From: UMGS1696 sp963643035
GTDB taxonomy: Bacteria; Bacillota; Clostridia; Oscillospirales; CAG-272
Direction: 5' to 3'
Length of the DNA: 37,933 nt
Assembly (NCBI GenBank): GCA_963643035.1
Contig: CAVIKO010000022.1
Location: forward strand, 1-37,933
Part shown: positions 6,998 to 14,949 of the stretch, in pieces
How positions within the stretch are numbered: the stretch's first letter is position 1
Layout of the letters: every line of letters begins with the position of its first letter
Program-made: the position numbers and the translations under genes
The notes under the pieces: model-generated
Told to the model about the DNA's origin: nothing
What the model saw: only the letters and a program-made list of their open reading frames with translations
Databases searched by the model: none

Positions 6998-9625
6998 ATG
7001 GCCAACAAGTATGTTTACCTGTTCTCCGAAGGCAACGCAAATATGCGTGAGCTCCTCGGCGGTAAGGGTGCAAACCTGGCAGAAATGACCAACATCGGTC
7101 TGCCCGTTCCGCAGGGCTTCACCATCACTACGGAAGCCTGCACCAGATACTATGAAGACGGCAAGACCATCGCGCCCGAAATCATGGACGAGATCAACGC
7201 ATACATCGTAAAGATGGAAGAAATCACCGGCAAGAAGTTCGGCGATCGCGAAAACCCGCTGCTCGTATCCGTCCGTTCCGGCGCAAGAGCATCCATGCCT
7301 GGCATGATGGACACCATCCTGAACCTCGGTCTCAACGAAGAGGTTGTGGAGGTCATGGCAAAGAAGTCCGGCAATGAAAGATGGGCTTGGGACTGCTACA
7401 GAAGATTTATTCAGATGTACTCCGACGTCGTTATGGAAGTCGGCAAGAAGTACTTTGAACAGCTCATCGACAAGATGAAGGAAGAAAAGGGCGTTACCTT
7501 CGACGTGGAGCTCGATGCCAACGATCTGAAGAACCTCGCTTCCCAGTTCAAGGCTGAATATAAGGCAAAAATCGGTGTGGATTTCCCGTCCGACCCGAAG
7601 GAACAGCTCATGGGCGCTATCAAGGCCGTGTTCCGTTCCTGGGACAACCCGAGAGCAAACGTATACCGCCGCGACAACGACATCCCGTACTCCTGGGGTA
7701 CCGCTGTCAACGTGCAGATGATGGCGTTCGGCAACATGGGCGACGATTGCGGTACCGGCGTTGCGTTCACACGTGACCCTGCTACCGGCGAAAAGCACCT
7801 CATGGGCGAATTCCTCACCAACGCACAGGGCGAAGATGTGGTTGCCGGTGTTCGTACTCCGATGCCGATCGCACAGATGGCAGAGAAGTTCCCGGAAGCA
7901 TACGCACAGTTCGTTGACGTTTGCAAAATCCTCGAAAATCACTATCACGACATGCAGGACATGGAGTTCACCGTGGAACACGGCAAGCTCTTTATGCTCC
8001 AGACCAGAAACGGCAAGAGAACCGCTCCAGCCGCTCTGAAGATCGCATGCGACCTCGTGGACGAAGGCATGAAGACTGAGGAAGAAGCTGTCCTCATGAT
8101 CGACCCGAGAAACCTCGACACCCTTCTCCACCCGCAGTTCGACGCCGCCGCTCTGAAGAAGGCACAGGCGATCGGCAAGGGTCTTGGTGCATCTCCCGGT
8201 GCTGCCTGCGGTAAGGTTGTATTCTCCGCAGAAGACGCGAAGGCATGGCAGGCAAGAGGCGAAAAGGTCGTCCTCGTTCGTCTGGAAACCTCTCCGGAAG
8301 ACATTGAAGGTATGAAGGCTGCACAGGGCATCCTGACCGTTCGCGGCGGTATGACCTCTCACGCTGCAGTTGTCGCACGCGGCATGGGTAAGTGCTGTGT
8401 ATCCGGCTGCGGTGACATCAAGATGGATGAAGAAAACAAGAAGTTCGAGCTCGCCGGCAAGACCTTTACGGAAGGCTCCTTCCTCTCCATCGATGGTTCC
8501 ACCGGCAACATCTACGATGGTCTGATCCCGACTGTGGACGCTTCCATCGCAGGTGAATTCGGCAGAATCATGTCTTGGGCCGACAAGTTCAGAAAGCTCA
8601 AGGTTCGCACCAACGCCGACACCCCGCGCGACGCTAAGAAGGCTCGTGAACTGGGTGCAGAAGGTATCGGTCTGTGCCGTACAGAGCATATGTTCTTCGG
8701 CGAAGGCAGAATCGATGCGTTCCGTGAAATGATCTGCTCCGAGACTCTTGAAGAAAGAGAAAAAGCTCTGGCGAAGATCCTGCCGATGCAGCAGGCTGAC
8801 TTTGAAGCTCTCTACGAAGCTCTGGAAGGCACCCCGGTTTGCATCCGCTTCCTCGATCCGCCGCTGCACGAATTCGTTCCCACCACAGAAGAGGATATCG
8901 AAATCCTCGCAGCCGCACAGGGCAAGTCCGTTGAGTCCATCAAGAACCTCATCGCTTCCCTGCACGAGTTCAACCCGATGATGGGTCACCGCGGATGCCG
9001 TCTGGCTGTTACCTACCCGGAAATCGCCAAGATGCAGACCTCCGCTGTTATCCGCGCCGCTATCAACGTAAAGAAGGCACATCCGGATTGGAATGTAGAG
9101 CCGGAGATCATGATTCCGCTGGTTGGCGAAGTCAAAGAGCTCAAGTACGTTAAGAAGTTCGTTGTGGAAACCGCTGACGCTGAGATCGCTGCTGCCGGTG
9201 TTGACCTCAAGTACGAAGTGGGTACCATGATCGAGATTCCGAGAGCCGCTCTGACCGCAGACGAAATCGCCAAGGAAGCTGACTTCTTCTGCTTCGGTAC
9301 GAACGACCTGACTCAGATGACCTACGGCTTCTCCCGTGACGATGCCGGCAAGTTCCTCGGTGCGTACTACGATGCGAAGATCTTTGAAAATGACCCATTT
9401 GCAAAACTCGACCAGATTGGCGTCGGCAAGCTGATGCAGATGGCTATCTCCCTTGGTCGTCCGGTCAACTCGAAGTTGCACATCGGTATCTGCGGTGAAC
9501 ACGGTGGTGACCCGACATCTGTTGAATTCTGCAACAAGATCGGTCTTGACTACGTGTCCTGCTCCCCGTTCCGTGTGCCGATCGCTCGGCTCGCAGCAGC
9601 ACAGGCTGCTATTAAGCAGAAATAA
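6998..9625 (+). CDS. ppdK: Pyruvate, phosphate dikinase
   Basis: PPDK interconverts ATP, phosphate and pyruvate with AMP, PPi and phosphoenolpyruvate. In anaerobic Clostridia it works in PPi-linked glycolysis or in PEP supply. The 875-aa product has the family's full length: an ATP-grasp domain (about 1-340, starting with GGKGANLAEM), the phosphohistidine domain with GGMTSHAAVVARG placing the catalytic histidine at H455, and the C-terminal PEP/pyruvate TIM barrel ending with CGEHGGD (C832) and the CSPFRVPIARLAAAQAA tail. The start has GGAGGT upstream. Codon choice (AAG, GTT, AAC, CTC) differs visibly from its neighbours and fits a highly expressed housekeeping gene. It stands alone between its own promoter and terminator. 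Confidence 0.98.
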   Translation: MANKYVYLFSEGNANMRELLGGKGANLAEMTNIGLPVPQGFTITTEACTRYYEDGKTIAPEIMDEINAYIVKMEEITGKKFGDRENPLLVSVRSGARASMPGMMDTILNLGLNEEVVEVMAKKSGNERWAWDCYRRFIQMYSDVVMEVGKKYFEQLIDKMKEEKGVTFDVELDANDLKNLASQFKAEYKAKIGVDFPSDPKEQLMGAIKAVFRSWDNPRANVYRRDNDIPYSWGTAVNVQMMAFGNMGDDCGTGVAFTRDPATGEKHLMGEFLTNAQGEDVVAGVRTPMPIAQMAEKFPEAYAQFVDVCKILENHYHDMQDMEFTVEHGKLFMLQTRNGKRTAPAALKIACDLVDEGMKTEEEAVLMIDPRNLDTLLHPQFDAAALKKAQAIGKGLGASPGAACGKVVFSAEDAKAWQARGEKVVLVRLETSPEDIEGMKAAQGILTVRGGMTSHAAVVARGMGKCCVSGCGDIKMDEENKKFELAGKTFTEGSFLSIDGSTGNIYDGLIPTVDASIAGEFGRIMSWADKFRKLKVRTNADTPRDAKKARELGAEGIGLCRTEHMFFGEGRIDAFREMICSETLEEREKALAKILPMQQADFEALYEALEGTPVCIRFLDPPLHEFVPTTEEDIEILAAAQGKSVESIKNLIASLHEFNPMMGHRGCRLAVTYPEIAKMQTSAVIRAAINVKKAHPDWNVEPEIMIPLVGEVKELKYVKKFVVETADAEIAAAGVDLKYEVGTMIEIPRAALTADEIAKEADFFCFGTNDLTQMTYGFSRDDAGKFLGAYYDAKIFENDPFAKLDQIGVGKLMQMAISLGRPVNSKLHIGICGEHGGDPTSVEFCNKIGLDYVSCSPFRVPIARLAAAQAAIKQK

Positions 9626-9663
9626 TCGGTCGTATAGCACGACAATCTAATGCATATAAAGAA

Positions 9664-9703
9664 GGTACGGTGTGGATATTTTCTATCCCGCCGTGCCTTT
9701 TTT
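9664..9703 (+). terminator. Rho-independent terminator of ppdK
   Basis: GGTACGG (9664-9670) pairs with CCGTGCC (9691-9697) and GGATA with TATCC inside; six Ts follow. On the minus strand it could also serve the small ORF that ends at 9710. Confidence 0.85.
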
Positions 9704-9709
9704 GTATTT

Positions 9710-9913
9710 TCATGATTTCAGAAGGCCGTTGAATCCCGATCCGTTCTCGCTTCCAGAAAAACAGACACCGCTTTCCTCTCGAACAATCCGGACAACAATC
9801 TCCGCATCACCATATCCGGAGGCTCTGCTGCTCAAACGGCACGTTCCGGGAAAACCCAAACCGTATACCTTATACTGTTTTGACATCACACCAAAATTTT
9901 CTTCTTCCCCCAT
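9710..9913 (-). CDS. Possible small protein of 67 aa
   Basis: On the minus strand an ATG at 9913 is preceded by GGGAGAGG at a workable distance and opens a 67-codon frame (MGEEENFGVM...). It ends six bases before a terminator stem that could act in both directions. The product is mixed and soluble-looking, with two cysteines and an EIVVRIVREE stretch. I recognise no family. No clear minus-strand promoter is visible, and codon choice (GGT, TTG) differs from the neighbours. It may be chance. Confidence 0.3.
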   Translation of the reverse strand: MGEEENFGVMSKQYKVYGLGFPGTCRLSSRASGYGDAEIVVRIVREESGVCFSGSENGSGFNGLLKS

Positions 9914-9938
9914 AAGATCCTCTCCCGCAGCTGATATC

Positions 9939-9967
9939 TTTACAAACGAGCGGTTTTGTGCTATACT
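9939..9967 (+). promoter_or_regulatory. Promoter of the HD-domain gene
   Basis: TTTACA at 9939-9944, a 17-bp spacer ending TGC (extended -10) and TATACT at 9962-9967. Confidence 0.7.
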
Positions 9968-10007
9968 ATCCACAGTATCGTTACAGTTTCCCCCGAAAGT
10001 ATAGCCT

Positions 10008-10472
10008 ATGACAAACACACCGCAAAGAATCGTTGAAAAATATGGTGCGGATATTCTCGCTTCCGCAGGAATGCGCGCAGAAAAGCTTTTTATCCAGCAT
10101 GGCTCCGTATCCGTGTACGCACATTCGCTTGCAGTCGCCTCATGCGCCGTACAGATCGCGCTGTGGCATACACGTCTTTTTCCGCGGTCGCGCAAAATCC
10201 GGCTCTCCTCCCTTGTCCGCGGCGCACTTCTGCACGATTATTTTCTCTACGACTGGCACGTTCCTGCGAAATGGCACCGTTTTCACGGCTTCCGCCATGC
10301 CGCACGGGCGTATCGGAATGCCAAACGGGACTTTCCCCTGAATGCCATAGAAGAAAACATGATCCGTGCCCATATGTTTCCTCTTGGGATCGTTTTGCCG
10401 CGGTATCGGGAAAGCTGGATTCTCTGGACGGCGGACAAAATCTGTGCGCTCCGGGAAACACTCCACCGCTGA
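10008..10472 (+). CDS. HD-domain phosphohydrolase-like protein
   Basis: The 154-aa product has the features of a small HD-superfamily metal-dependent phosphohydrolase: a first histidine in VYAHSLAVA (about 35), the HD pair in GALLHDYFLYDW (about 74-75), HGFRHAARA further on, and IEENMIRAHMFPL, corresponding to the later histidine and helix. An IRAHM histidine and a final aspartate in WTADKICAL complete the likely metal site. No strong ribosome binding site is visible; the ATG at 10008 lies 41 bp after the -10. The gene appears monocistronic. The nucleotide or phosphoester substrate cannot be deduced. Confidence 0.82.
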   Translation: MTNTPQRIVEKYGADILASAGMRAEKLFIQHGSVSVYAHSLAVASCAVQIALWHTRLFPRSRKIRLSSLVRGALLHDYFLYDWHVPAKWHRFHGFRHAARAYRNAKRDFPLNAIEENMIRAHMFPLGIVLPRYRESWILWTADKICALRETLHR

Positions 10473-10686
10473 TCGTTCCATATGACGAAAATTTCTGAAG
10501 CAGCGCGCGAAACCTCCGGCAACAGTCGGGCGACAGAAGCGGTTTGGGACACGCTGTCGACGCTTTTGCAAAACATCCTCAGCTTTCTCTTCTATCTGCT
10601 TCTCCCCGTTTCCCTCGACTGGCACAGGATTGTCGTGATCCCGCAGACGAACAATAGCTGTGCGGCAACAATTTTTTATCCTACCA
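10473..10686. other. Intergenic region with no recognisable gene
   Basis: Open frames cross it on both strands, but none has a ribosome binding site and a family-like product. No terminator for the HD gene is obvious before the pnuC promoter. Confidence 0.4.
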
Positions 10687-10714
10687 TTGACATTTTCAAA
10701 ATTTCTGCTATAAT
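10687..10714 (+). promoter_or_regulatory. Promoter of pnuC
   Basis: Consensus TTGACA at 10687-10692, a 16-bp spacer ending TGC, and consensus TATAAT at 10709-10714. Confidence 0.85.
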
Positions 10715-10718
10715 TATT

Positions 10719-10755
10719 CTGGTATTTCCCGCACAAGGAAATACCGGAATTTTTT
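10719..10755 (+). promoter_or_regulatory. Terminator-like hairpin at the pnuC transcript start
   Basis: GGTATTTCC (10721-10729) pairs exactly with GGAAATACC (10737-10745); outer TCT/GGA extends it with one wobble pair. GGAA and six Ts (10750-10755) follow. The stem begins at the expected +1. It could be a 5'-protective stem, an attenuator or a promoter-proximal terminator. It does not match the NAD+ or preQ1 riboswitches known upstream of pnuC. Confidence 0.55.
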
Positions 10756-10776
10756 ACACCAATTTTGGAGGAAATT

Positions 10777-11583
10777 ATGGAAAAAAATACCTCAACATTC
10801 GGAGCGAAATGCAGACACGTATGGAATTATTTCTCCCTCTACGAAAAAATCTGGTTTTTCTCGATCCTCATTCTGGCATGCGTTTTTGCCGTGCTGTTCC
10901 CGGAGGAGGATGTAAACGGATTCCGCGGCTCCATCATCATGGGTCTATACCTTGCGGACACGTTTCTGAACATTCTCTGTGAACTGCTCATCTCTAAACA
11001 GAGCAAGTGGAACTTCATCGTCTCCCTCTTTGTGGAAATCACGGAAATTCTCATCTGTATCGTATTATCGTATCGCTTTGCCACTATGGCGTCCACCCTG
11101 TTCTTCTGGATCCCGATCGACATCATCAGCTTCATCAACTGGCACCGTCATCCTGACAGAAAGGATGACGAACTGACGGAGGTGCGCAAGCTGTCCGGTT
11201 GGGCGGAGGTCGCGATCATCGCGGGAATTATCGTGTGGACAATCGGCGTGGGGTATTTCCTCACCACGCTGGATATCGGGACGGATCTTTTCGGCGGGAA
11301 CCAGACCCTGGAAACACTTGTCTGCTACCTCGACGCGTGTGTTTCCGCGGTCGGGATCTGCAACGGGCTGTTTATCCTCTTCCGCATCCGTGAGCAGTGG
11401 GTCGCGTGGTACATCAGCGCGTTGCTGGAAGCGACGATCAATATTCTCTCCGGACAGTACGTGCTGCTGGTGCTGAAGGTCGGCTATCTCACAAATACCA
11501 CCTACGGCTATATCAAGTGGACGAAGTACATCAAGGAACATAAAAAGGAACTGGACGCAAACAAGAAGCCCAGCCTCTTGTAA
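10777..11583 (+). CDS. pnuC: PnuC-family nicotinamide riboside (or related vitamin) transporter
   Basis: PnuC proteins are facilitators for nicotinamide riboside and related vitamin precursors, trapped inside by phosphorylation. The 268-aa product has about seven membrane segments. The PnuC signature is clear in the C-terminal half: NGLFILFRIREQWVAWY, then ILSGQYVLLVLKVGYLTNT and the final YGYIKWTKY. An N-terminal cytoplasmic stretch (about 1-20) precedes the first segment. I chose the ATG at 10777, with GGAGG 5 bp upstream; the ORF extends to a TTG at 10765 that lies across that site. No NadR or kinase gene is adjacent. Thiamin- and riboflavin-type Pnu relatives cannot be excluded. Confidence 0.88.
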   Translation: MEKNTSTFGAKCRHVWNYFSLYEKIWFFSILILACVFAVLFPEEDVNGFRGSIIMGLYLADTFLNILCELLISKQSKWNFIVSLFVEITEILICIVLSYRFATMASTLFFWIPIDIISFINWHRHPDRKDDELTEVRKLSGWAEVAIIAGIIVWTIGVGYFLTTLDIGTDLFGGNQTLETLVCYLDACVSAVGICNGLFILFRIREQWVAWYISALLEATINILSGQYVLLVLKVGYLTNTTYGYIKWTKYIKEHKKELDANKKPSLL

Positions 11584-11592
11584 ACGAAAATC

Positions 11593-11616
11593 GCGGAAGG
11601 AAACTTCCGCTTTTTT
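11593..11616 (+). terminator. Rho-independent terminator of pnuC
   Basis: GCGGAAG/CTTCCGC stem with a GAAA loop and six Ts. Confidence 0.92.
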
Positions 11617-11617
11617 C

Positions 11618-11646
11618 TTGACTTTCTCCGGCGTTTGTGCTATAGT
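11618..11646 (+). promoter_or_regulatory. Promoter of the DMT permease/MBL hydrolase unit
   Basis: TTGACT at 11618-11623, a 17-bp spacer ending TGC and TATAGT at 11641-11646. The -35 begins one base after the T run of the preceding terminator. Confidence 0.8.
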
Positions 11647-11722
11647 ATTTACATACGCGCGATAAATCGTTTTACTCCACATTTTGTCTGTCCGTGCGCA
11701 ATTCTGTATTTTGGCGGTGCTT

Positions 11723-12637
11723 ATGCTTTATACGCTTCTTGTCTTTGTCTCCGTTGTCTTTCTTGCACTCCAGTTTTCCGTGAATAAGGCGTACCAGAAG
11801 CGCTACGGCGCGGGAATCGCCGCGTCTCTAACCTTCATCTCCCTCTCCGGACTTTTCACTGCATTACTCTTTATCTGCGTAAACGGTTTTTCTCTCCATG
11901 TCACACCGATCTCTCTCCTCTACGGCTGCGGGATCGCGGTGCTGTGTCTGGCGTACAACCTGATCGGATTCAAAATTTTTTCGATGGGTTCCCTGTCCGT
12001 CTATACGCTCTTTCTCATGCTCGGCGGGATGATCCTGCCGTATTTCTACGGTGTGTTTGTCCTTGATGAATCCGTCACCGCGGCGCGGATCGCGGGACTG
12101 GTTATCCTTTTTCTCTCCCTCCTCTTTCCGCTGTTGGACGCACGGGAAAATCGCGGAAACAGCAACACTACGAAACTCCTTCCCTTTTTTACGCTTTGTA
12201 TACTCGTATTCTTCTTAAACGGCGGCGTGAGCATTCTGTCGAAGGCGCACCAGACCACCTCATATCCGACAGCGGGAACCACGGATTTCGTGATCCTGTC
12301 AAACGGCATTTACGGCGTTCTCTCCGCCCTCTCGCTCGGGATCGTCACGCTCTGCAAACGGTGCGGCAGCTCGAACAAGACTGTGGCAATTCCCTCGAAA
12401 TGGTGGCTTGTCACATTGCTTGCTCTCGCCGGAGCAATCTGCAACGGGATCTCGTACTATTTCCAGCTGGTCGGCGCCGCACACATTGACGCATCCATGC
12501 TCTATCCACTCGTGACCGGCGGCAGCGTCGTACTCTCCGCCCTTGCCGGAATCGTGTTCTTTCGTGAAATCCCGCAGAAATGGTCTCGCATCGGGCTGAT
12601 CGTCACATTCTGTGCCACTCTGCTTTTTCTGTTTTAA
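11723..12637 (+). CDS. DMT/EamA-superfamily permease
   Basis: The 304-aa product has ten predicted membrane segments in two similar halves, the plan of drug/metabolite transporter (EamA) proteins. The halves meet at the charged LLDARENRGNSNTT loop (about residues 136-150). The end of the second half (LYPLVTGGSVVLSALAGIVFFRE) is typical of the family: the conserved helix followed by F-x-E. The ATG at 11723 has GGCGGT upstream. A TTG at 11684 would add 13 residues. The MBL-fold hydrolase gene follows after 25 bp and is probably co-transcribed. The substrate is unknown. Confidence 0.82.
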   Translation: MLYTLLVFVSVVFLALQFSVNKAYQKRYGAGIAASLTFISLSGLFTALLFICVNGFSLHVTPISLLYGCGIAVLCLAYNLIGFKIFSMGSLSVYTLFLMLGGMILPYFYGVFVLDESVTAARIAGLVILFLSLLFPLLDARENRGNSNTTKLLPFFTLCILVFFLNGGVSILSKAHQTTSYPTAGTTDFVILSNGIYGVLSALSLGIVTLCKRCGSSNKTVAIPSKWWLVTLLALAGAICNGISYYFQLVGAAHIDASMLYPLVTGGSVVLSALAGIVFFREIPQKWSRIGLIVTFCATLLFLF

Positions 12638-12662
12638 TACGTAACCATTCAGGAGATACATC

Positions 12663-13470
12663 ATGACTACACGTGAAAAAATCCTCTCCCTCCCGCTGAC
12701 AGACACACAAATCGCGTTCTTTTATCTCGGGCAGGAGGGCTACATGCTCAAATTCCGAGGAAAGTACATCCTCATCGACGGCTATCTGACCAACTATCTC
12801 GACCGTGTGCCCGGCAAGGATCCGCGTCTGTTCCGTCGGTTTCCGTCTCCCCTGACTCCGGCGGAATGCGATTTTGTCGATTTCGTGTTCTGTTCCCACC
12901 GCCACGACGACCACACCGATATTGCCACCATCGAGGGAATTGCCGCCGCCAACGACCATGCTATGTTCTGCNNNNNNNNNNGACGAAAACGTGCGTCCGC
13001 TTAGCACGGATGAGACGATTCGCCTAACGGATTCGATTGGCGTTACCGCGATCCCCGCCGCGCATGAAGAGCTGCACCCGATTGGCGACGGCAACTACGC
13101 GGAGAATGGATTTGTGTTTGATTTCTGCGGTACGCGCATCTACCACGCAGGGGACTCTTGCGTCTACGATGGTCTGGAGGAGCGCGTATCCGGTGCAGCC
13201 GTCGTGATGCTGCCGATCAACGGGCGGGACTACTACCGCCTCCACCGAAACTGCATCGGCAACATGGATGCTCTGGAAGCAATCACCCTTGCCCACCACG
13301 TCGGCGCATCGCTCTGCATCCCGATGCACTACGATCTCTTCCCGCACAATCGGGTCTGTCCGGCGAATTTTGTAAACACCGCGGAATTGTACCGCGAGGA
13401 ATACGGCGCGCTCACACCGTATCACCTGTTCCAACCGGGCGAAGGGTACATCTTCACGCCGGGATTGTAA
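12663..13470 (+). CDS. MBL-fold metal-dependent hydrolase (UlaG-like), interrupted by a sequence gap
   Basis: This is a metallo-beta-lactamase-fold hydrolase resembling the UlaG L-ascorbate-6-phosphate lactonase group. The left part (from the ATG at 12663, with AGGAG 7 bp upstream) carries the metal motif SHRHDDHTD (HxHxDH). The right part carries the later ligands in AAHEELHP, IYHAGDS (the bridging aspartate), and the final histidine in CIPMHYDLFP. The ten Ns at 12972-12981 lie between them, and the two parts are in different frames across the literal gap. Ten Ns is a filler length, so this is best read as one intact gene with some missing sequence, perhaps the VPAP-type loop normally found there. 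The true substrate is unknown. Confidence 0.82.
12972..12981. other. Assembly gap (10 Ns)
   Basis: Ten undefined bases inside the MBL hydrolase gene. The true distance is unknown, so all coordinates to the right are relative to this filler. Confidence 0.99.
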
Positions 13471-13480
13471 GCCACATAGA

Positions 13481-13527
13481 AAAACGACTGCACGCCGGAT
13501 CTTTACCGGAATACAGCCGTTTTTTTG
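13481..13527 (+). terminator. Rho-independent terminator, possibly bidirectional
   Basis: AACGACTG and CCGGAT (13483-13500) pair with CCGG and CAGCCGTT (13506-13521), followed by seven Ts. On the minus strand the stem is followed by TTTTTC, so it may also end the XRE gene. Confidence 0.8.
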
Positions 13528-13563
13528 TGCGATTTCCGCTTTGCAAGCTCCGCTTGCGCGGTC

Positions 13564-14440
13564 TTATTTTGCGAAATACTGCCGCAGCTTGTCCACATCC
13601 CGTTCGATCACCGCCGAGAGGATCGCCTCCCACGGAATGGTTTCCGCGTCTGTGACGATGGTGCGCTTGCCGGAGAAGTCGCCGTCTATGTCCCTTCACG
13701 TCGCCGCCGATGTCTCCCGTGACCGCGATGAATTTCGCCTGTACATCGCCGCCCACATCGCCGTTTACCGTCACCATGCCGTCGTCGCAGGAAAGATCGC
13801 CGCTTACCTCTCCGTTGACGGTGAGCGTATTTGTTTCCACATCTCCGCTGACATCGCCGTTGACGGTGAGCGTATTTGTTTCCACATTCCCGCAAACATT
13901 GCCGTTCACGTCTCCCTCCACATGTACCGACAGCGCACTGGTCAGATCCGCACAGCTTCCCTCCAAAACGATCTGCAGCCGCTTGGCAAGCGGTACCGGC
14001 ACCTCTGTCCTATTGCCATTTGCATCGAGCAGAACAACCGTATAGGATGTGTCCTCGTCGATGTTGCCGATCCGTACCGTGCGTTCCGGCAGATCGGCGG
14101 GATCTATCGGTTCTACCGGCTTTTCCGGCTCTCCGTGATTTTCGGGTTCTTGCGGCTCCCCGGAAGGCAGCGTCTCCCCCGCTTCCGTATCGGTCTGTGC
14201 CGTATCCATCTCTTCTTTTTCTGCCGCATCTTCCGTCAGGCCGAGGAAGTGATCCGTTGTTTCACCGAAAATCTCCGCGAGCTTTGGCAAAATGAGAATA
14301 TCCAGCAACGTCTCGCTTCTCTCCCATTGCGATACCGCCTGGTGCGTCACGCCGAGAAGATCCGCCAGTTCCGACTGCGTGAGATTGTGCACCTTCCGCA
14401 GTGCCGTGATCCGCTGTCCGATGATGTTTCTGTCGATCAT
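13564..14440 (-). CDS. XRE-family regulator with repetitive C-terminal domain, frameshifted near its end
   Basis: The N-terminus is a Cro/C1-type helix-turn-helix (ALRKVHNLTQSELADLL, then GVTHQAVSQWE). An acidic Glu/Pro-rich linker follows, then a domain of short repeats of the form xGDVxGDV and TNTLTVNGDVSG, probably a small beta-solenoid. Such C-terminal repeats occur in other Clostridia XRE proteins. I chose the ATG at 14440 (GGAGGA upstream). The longer ORF starts at 14536, upstream of the promoter's -10. Near 13690-13697 (GGG in the coding sense) the frame breaks. One base fewer restores DIDGDFSGKRTIVTDAET and a sensible C-terminus ending QYFAK with TAA at 13564. As written the frame instead runs to 13454 with an arginine-rich nonsense tail. 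Confidence 0.75.
13812..13887. repeat. Direct repeat of 31 bp with 45-bp period
   Basis: Bases 13812-13842 recur exactly at 13857-13887. They encode the ETNTLTVNG units of the XRE protein's repeat domain, a 15-residue period, and point to recent internal duplication. Confidence 0.85.
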
Positions 14441-14507
14441 ATGAAATTCCTCCGCAATATGCGATTTTCTGAAAAACCGTTTCCCAGGCGGTCGTTTTTC
14501 TGAAATC

Positions 14508-14536
14508 AGTATAACAGACCGGGTGAAAATTGTCAA
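14508..14536 (-). promoter_or_regulatory. Promoter of the XRE regulator
   Basis: On the minus strand TTGACA (14536-14531), a 17-bp spacer and TATACT (14513-14508). It lies 68 bp before the chosen ATG and supports the start at 14440. Confidence 0.85.
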
Positions 14537-14681
14537 TCAATTATTCATTGCATAGGCAATTTTTTGTTTTTGCAAGGGACACTTGCGAATAAATACGCAT
14601 CAAAATGCACCGTTTTCCAGTTTCTTACATATCATATAGGGGAAAGACCACGTCTTTGTGACAGTGTGCGCGTACAATGCG

Positions 14682-14756
14682 ATGGATTGGCGCAGTGGGG
14701 AAACGTGGCACTTGCAGAAAGTGGCAAAATCCCCTGCGAAATTCTGATCCATTTTT
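14682..14756 (+). ncRNA. Candidate structured RNA of unknown class
   Basis: Three nested pairings are visible: ATGGAT (14682-14687) with ATCCAT (14747-14752), CGCA(G)-GGGGA (14691-14701) with TCCCC-TGCG (14730-14738), and CACTT (14709-14713) with AAGTG (14719-14723). Five Ts end the outer stem. A TACAAT at 14673 could be a -10, without a good -35. The region between the XRE promoter and the ctsR promoter has no convincing protein gene. I do not recognise a known RNA family. Confidence 0.35.
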
Positions 14757-14782
14757 ATGCCGACAATATTGCCATCGTCCGT

Positions 14783-14808
14783 AACGCGCCTTTTTGCTGC
14801 GCGTTTTT
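14783..14808 (+). terminator. Terminator-like hairpin
   Basis: AACGCGC (14783-14789) pairs with GCGCGTT (14799-14805), followed by Ts. It lies between the candidate structured RNA and the ctsR promoter, and may end a short transcript that starts in this gap. Confidence 0.6.
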
Positions 14809-14905
14809 GATTTTTAAAAAAGTTTGATTTTGAGAGAAAAATGGAGATCCAGCGTGCTATTTTCGTTTAATCGCCTTTTTTGCCTGATTTTTGTCTTTCT
14901 TTGAC

Positions 14906-14922
14906 TTTGACTTTCTCTGACT
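14906..14922 (-). promoter_or_regulatory. CtsR box overlapping the -35
   Basis: Read on the minus strand, the heptads AGTCAGA-GAA-AGTCAAA match the CtsR direct-repeat operator (GGTCAAA-NAN-GGTCAAA) with its 3-bp spacing. It covers the -35 of the ctsR promoter. Confidence 0.7.
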
Positions 14923-14935
14923 TTTGAGATATACT
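14907..14935 (+). promoter_or_regulatory. Promoter of ctsR-mcsA-mcsB
   Basis: TTGACT at 14907-14912, a 17-bp spacer and TATACT at 14930-14935, with a CtsR box on each side. Confidence 0.88.
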
Positions 14936-14949
14936 ATAGGCACAAAGAA

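Noticed and set aside
6833..9640. A 935-codon open frame on the minus strand covering all of ppdK.
   Set aside because: It is exactly antisense to a gene with clear PPDK motifs and strong codon bias. The frame stays open because of that codon bias, and its product has no ribosome binding site or recognisable domain.
10482..10982. Plus-strand ORF between the HD gene and pnuC.
   Set aside because: No ribosome binding site; it runs through the pnuC promoter and overlaps pnuC in another frame.
13812..13887. Possible CRISPR-like array because of the 31-bp repeat.
   Set aside because: The repeats are coding, in frame with the XRE protein, and separated by only 14 bp.
14564..14827. 87-codon plus-strand ORF upstream of ctsR.
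   Set aside because: No ribosome binding site or family-like sequence; the DNA is better explained by the inverted repeats there.
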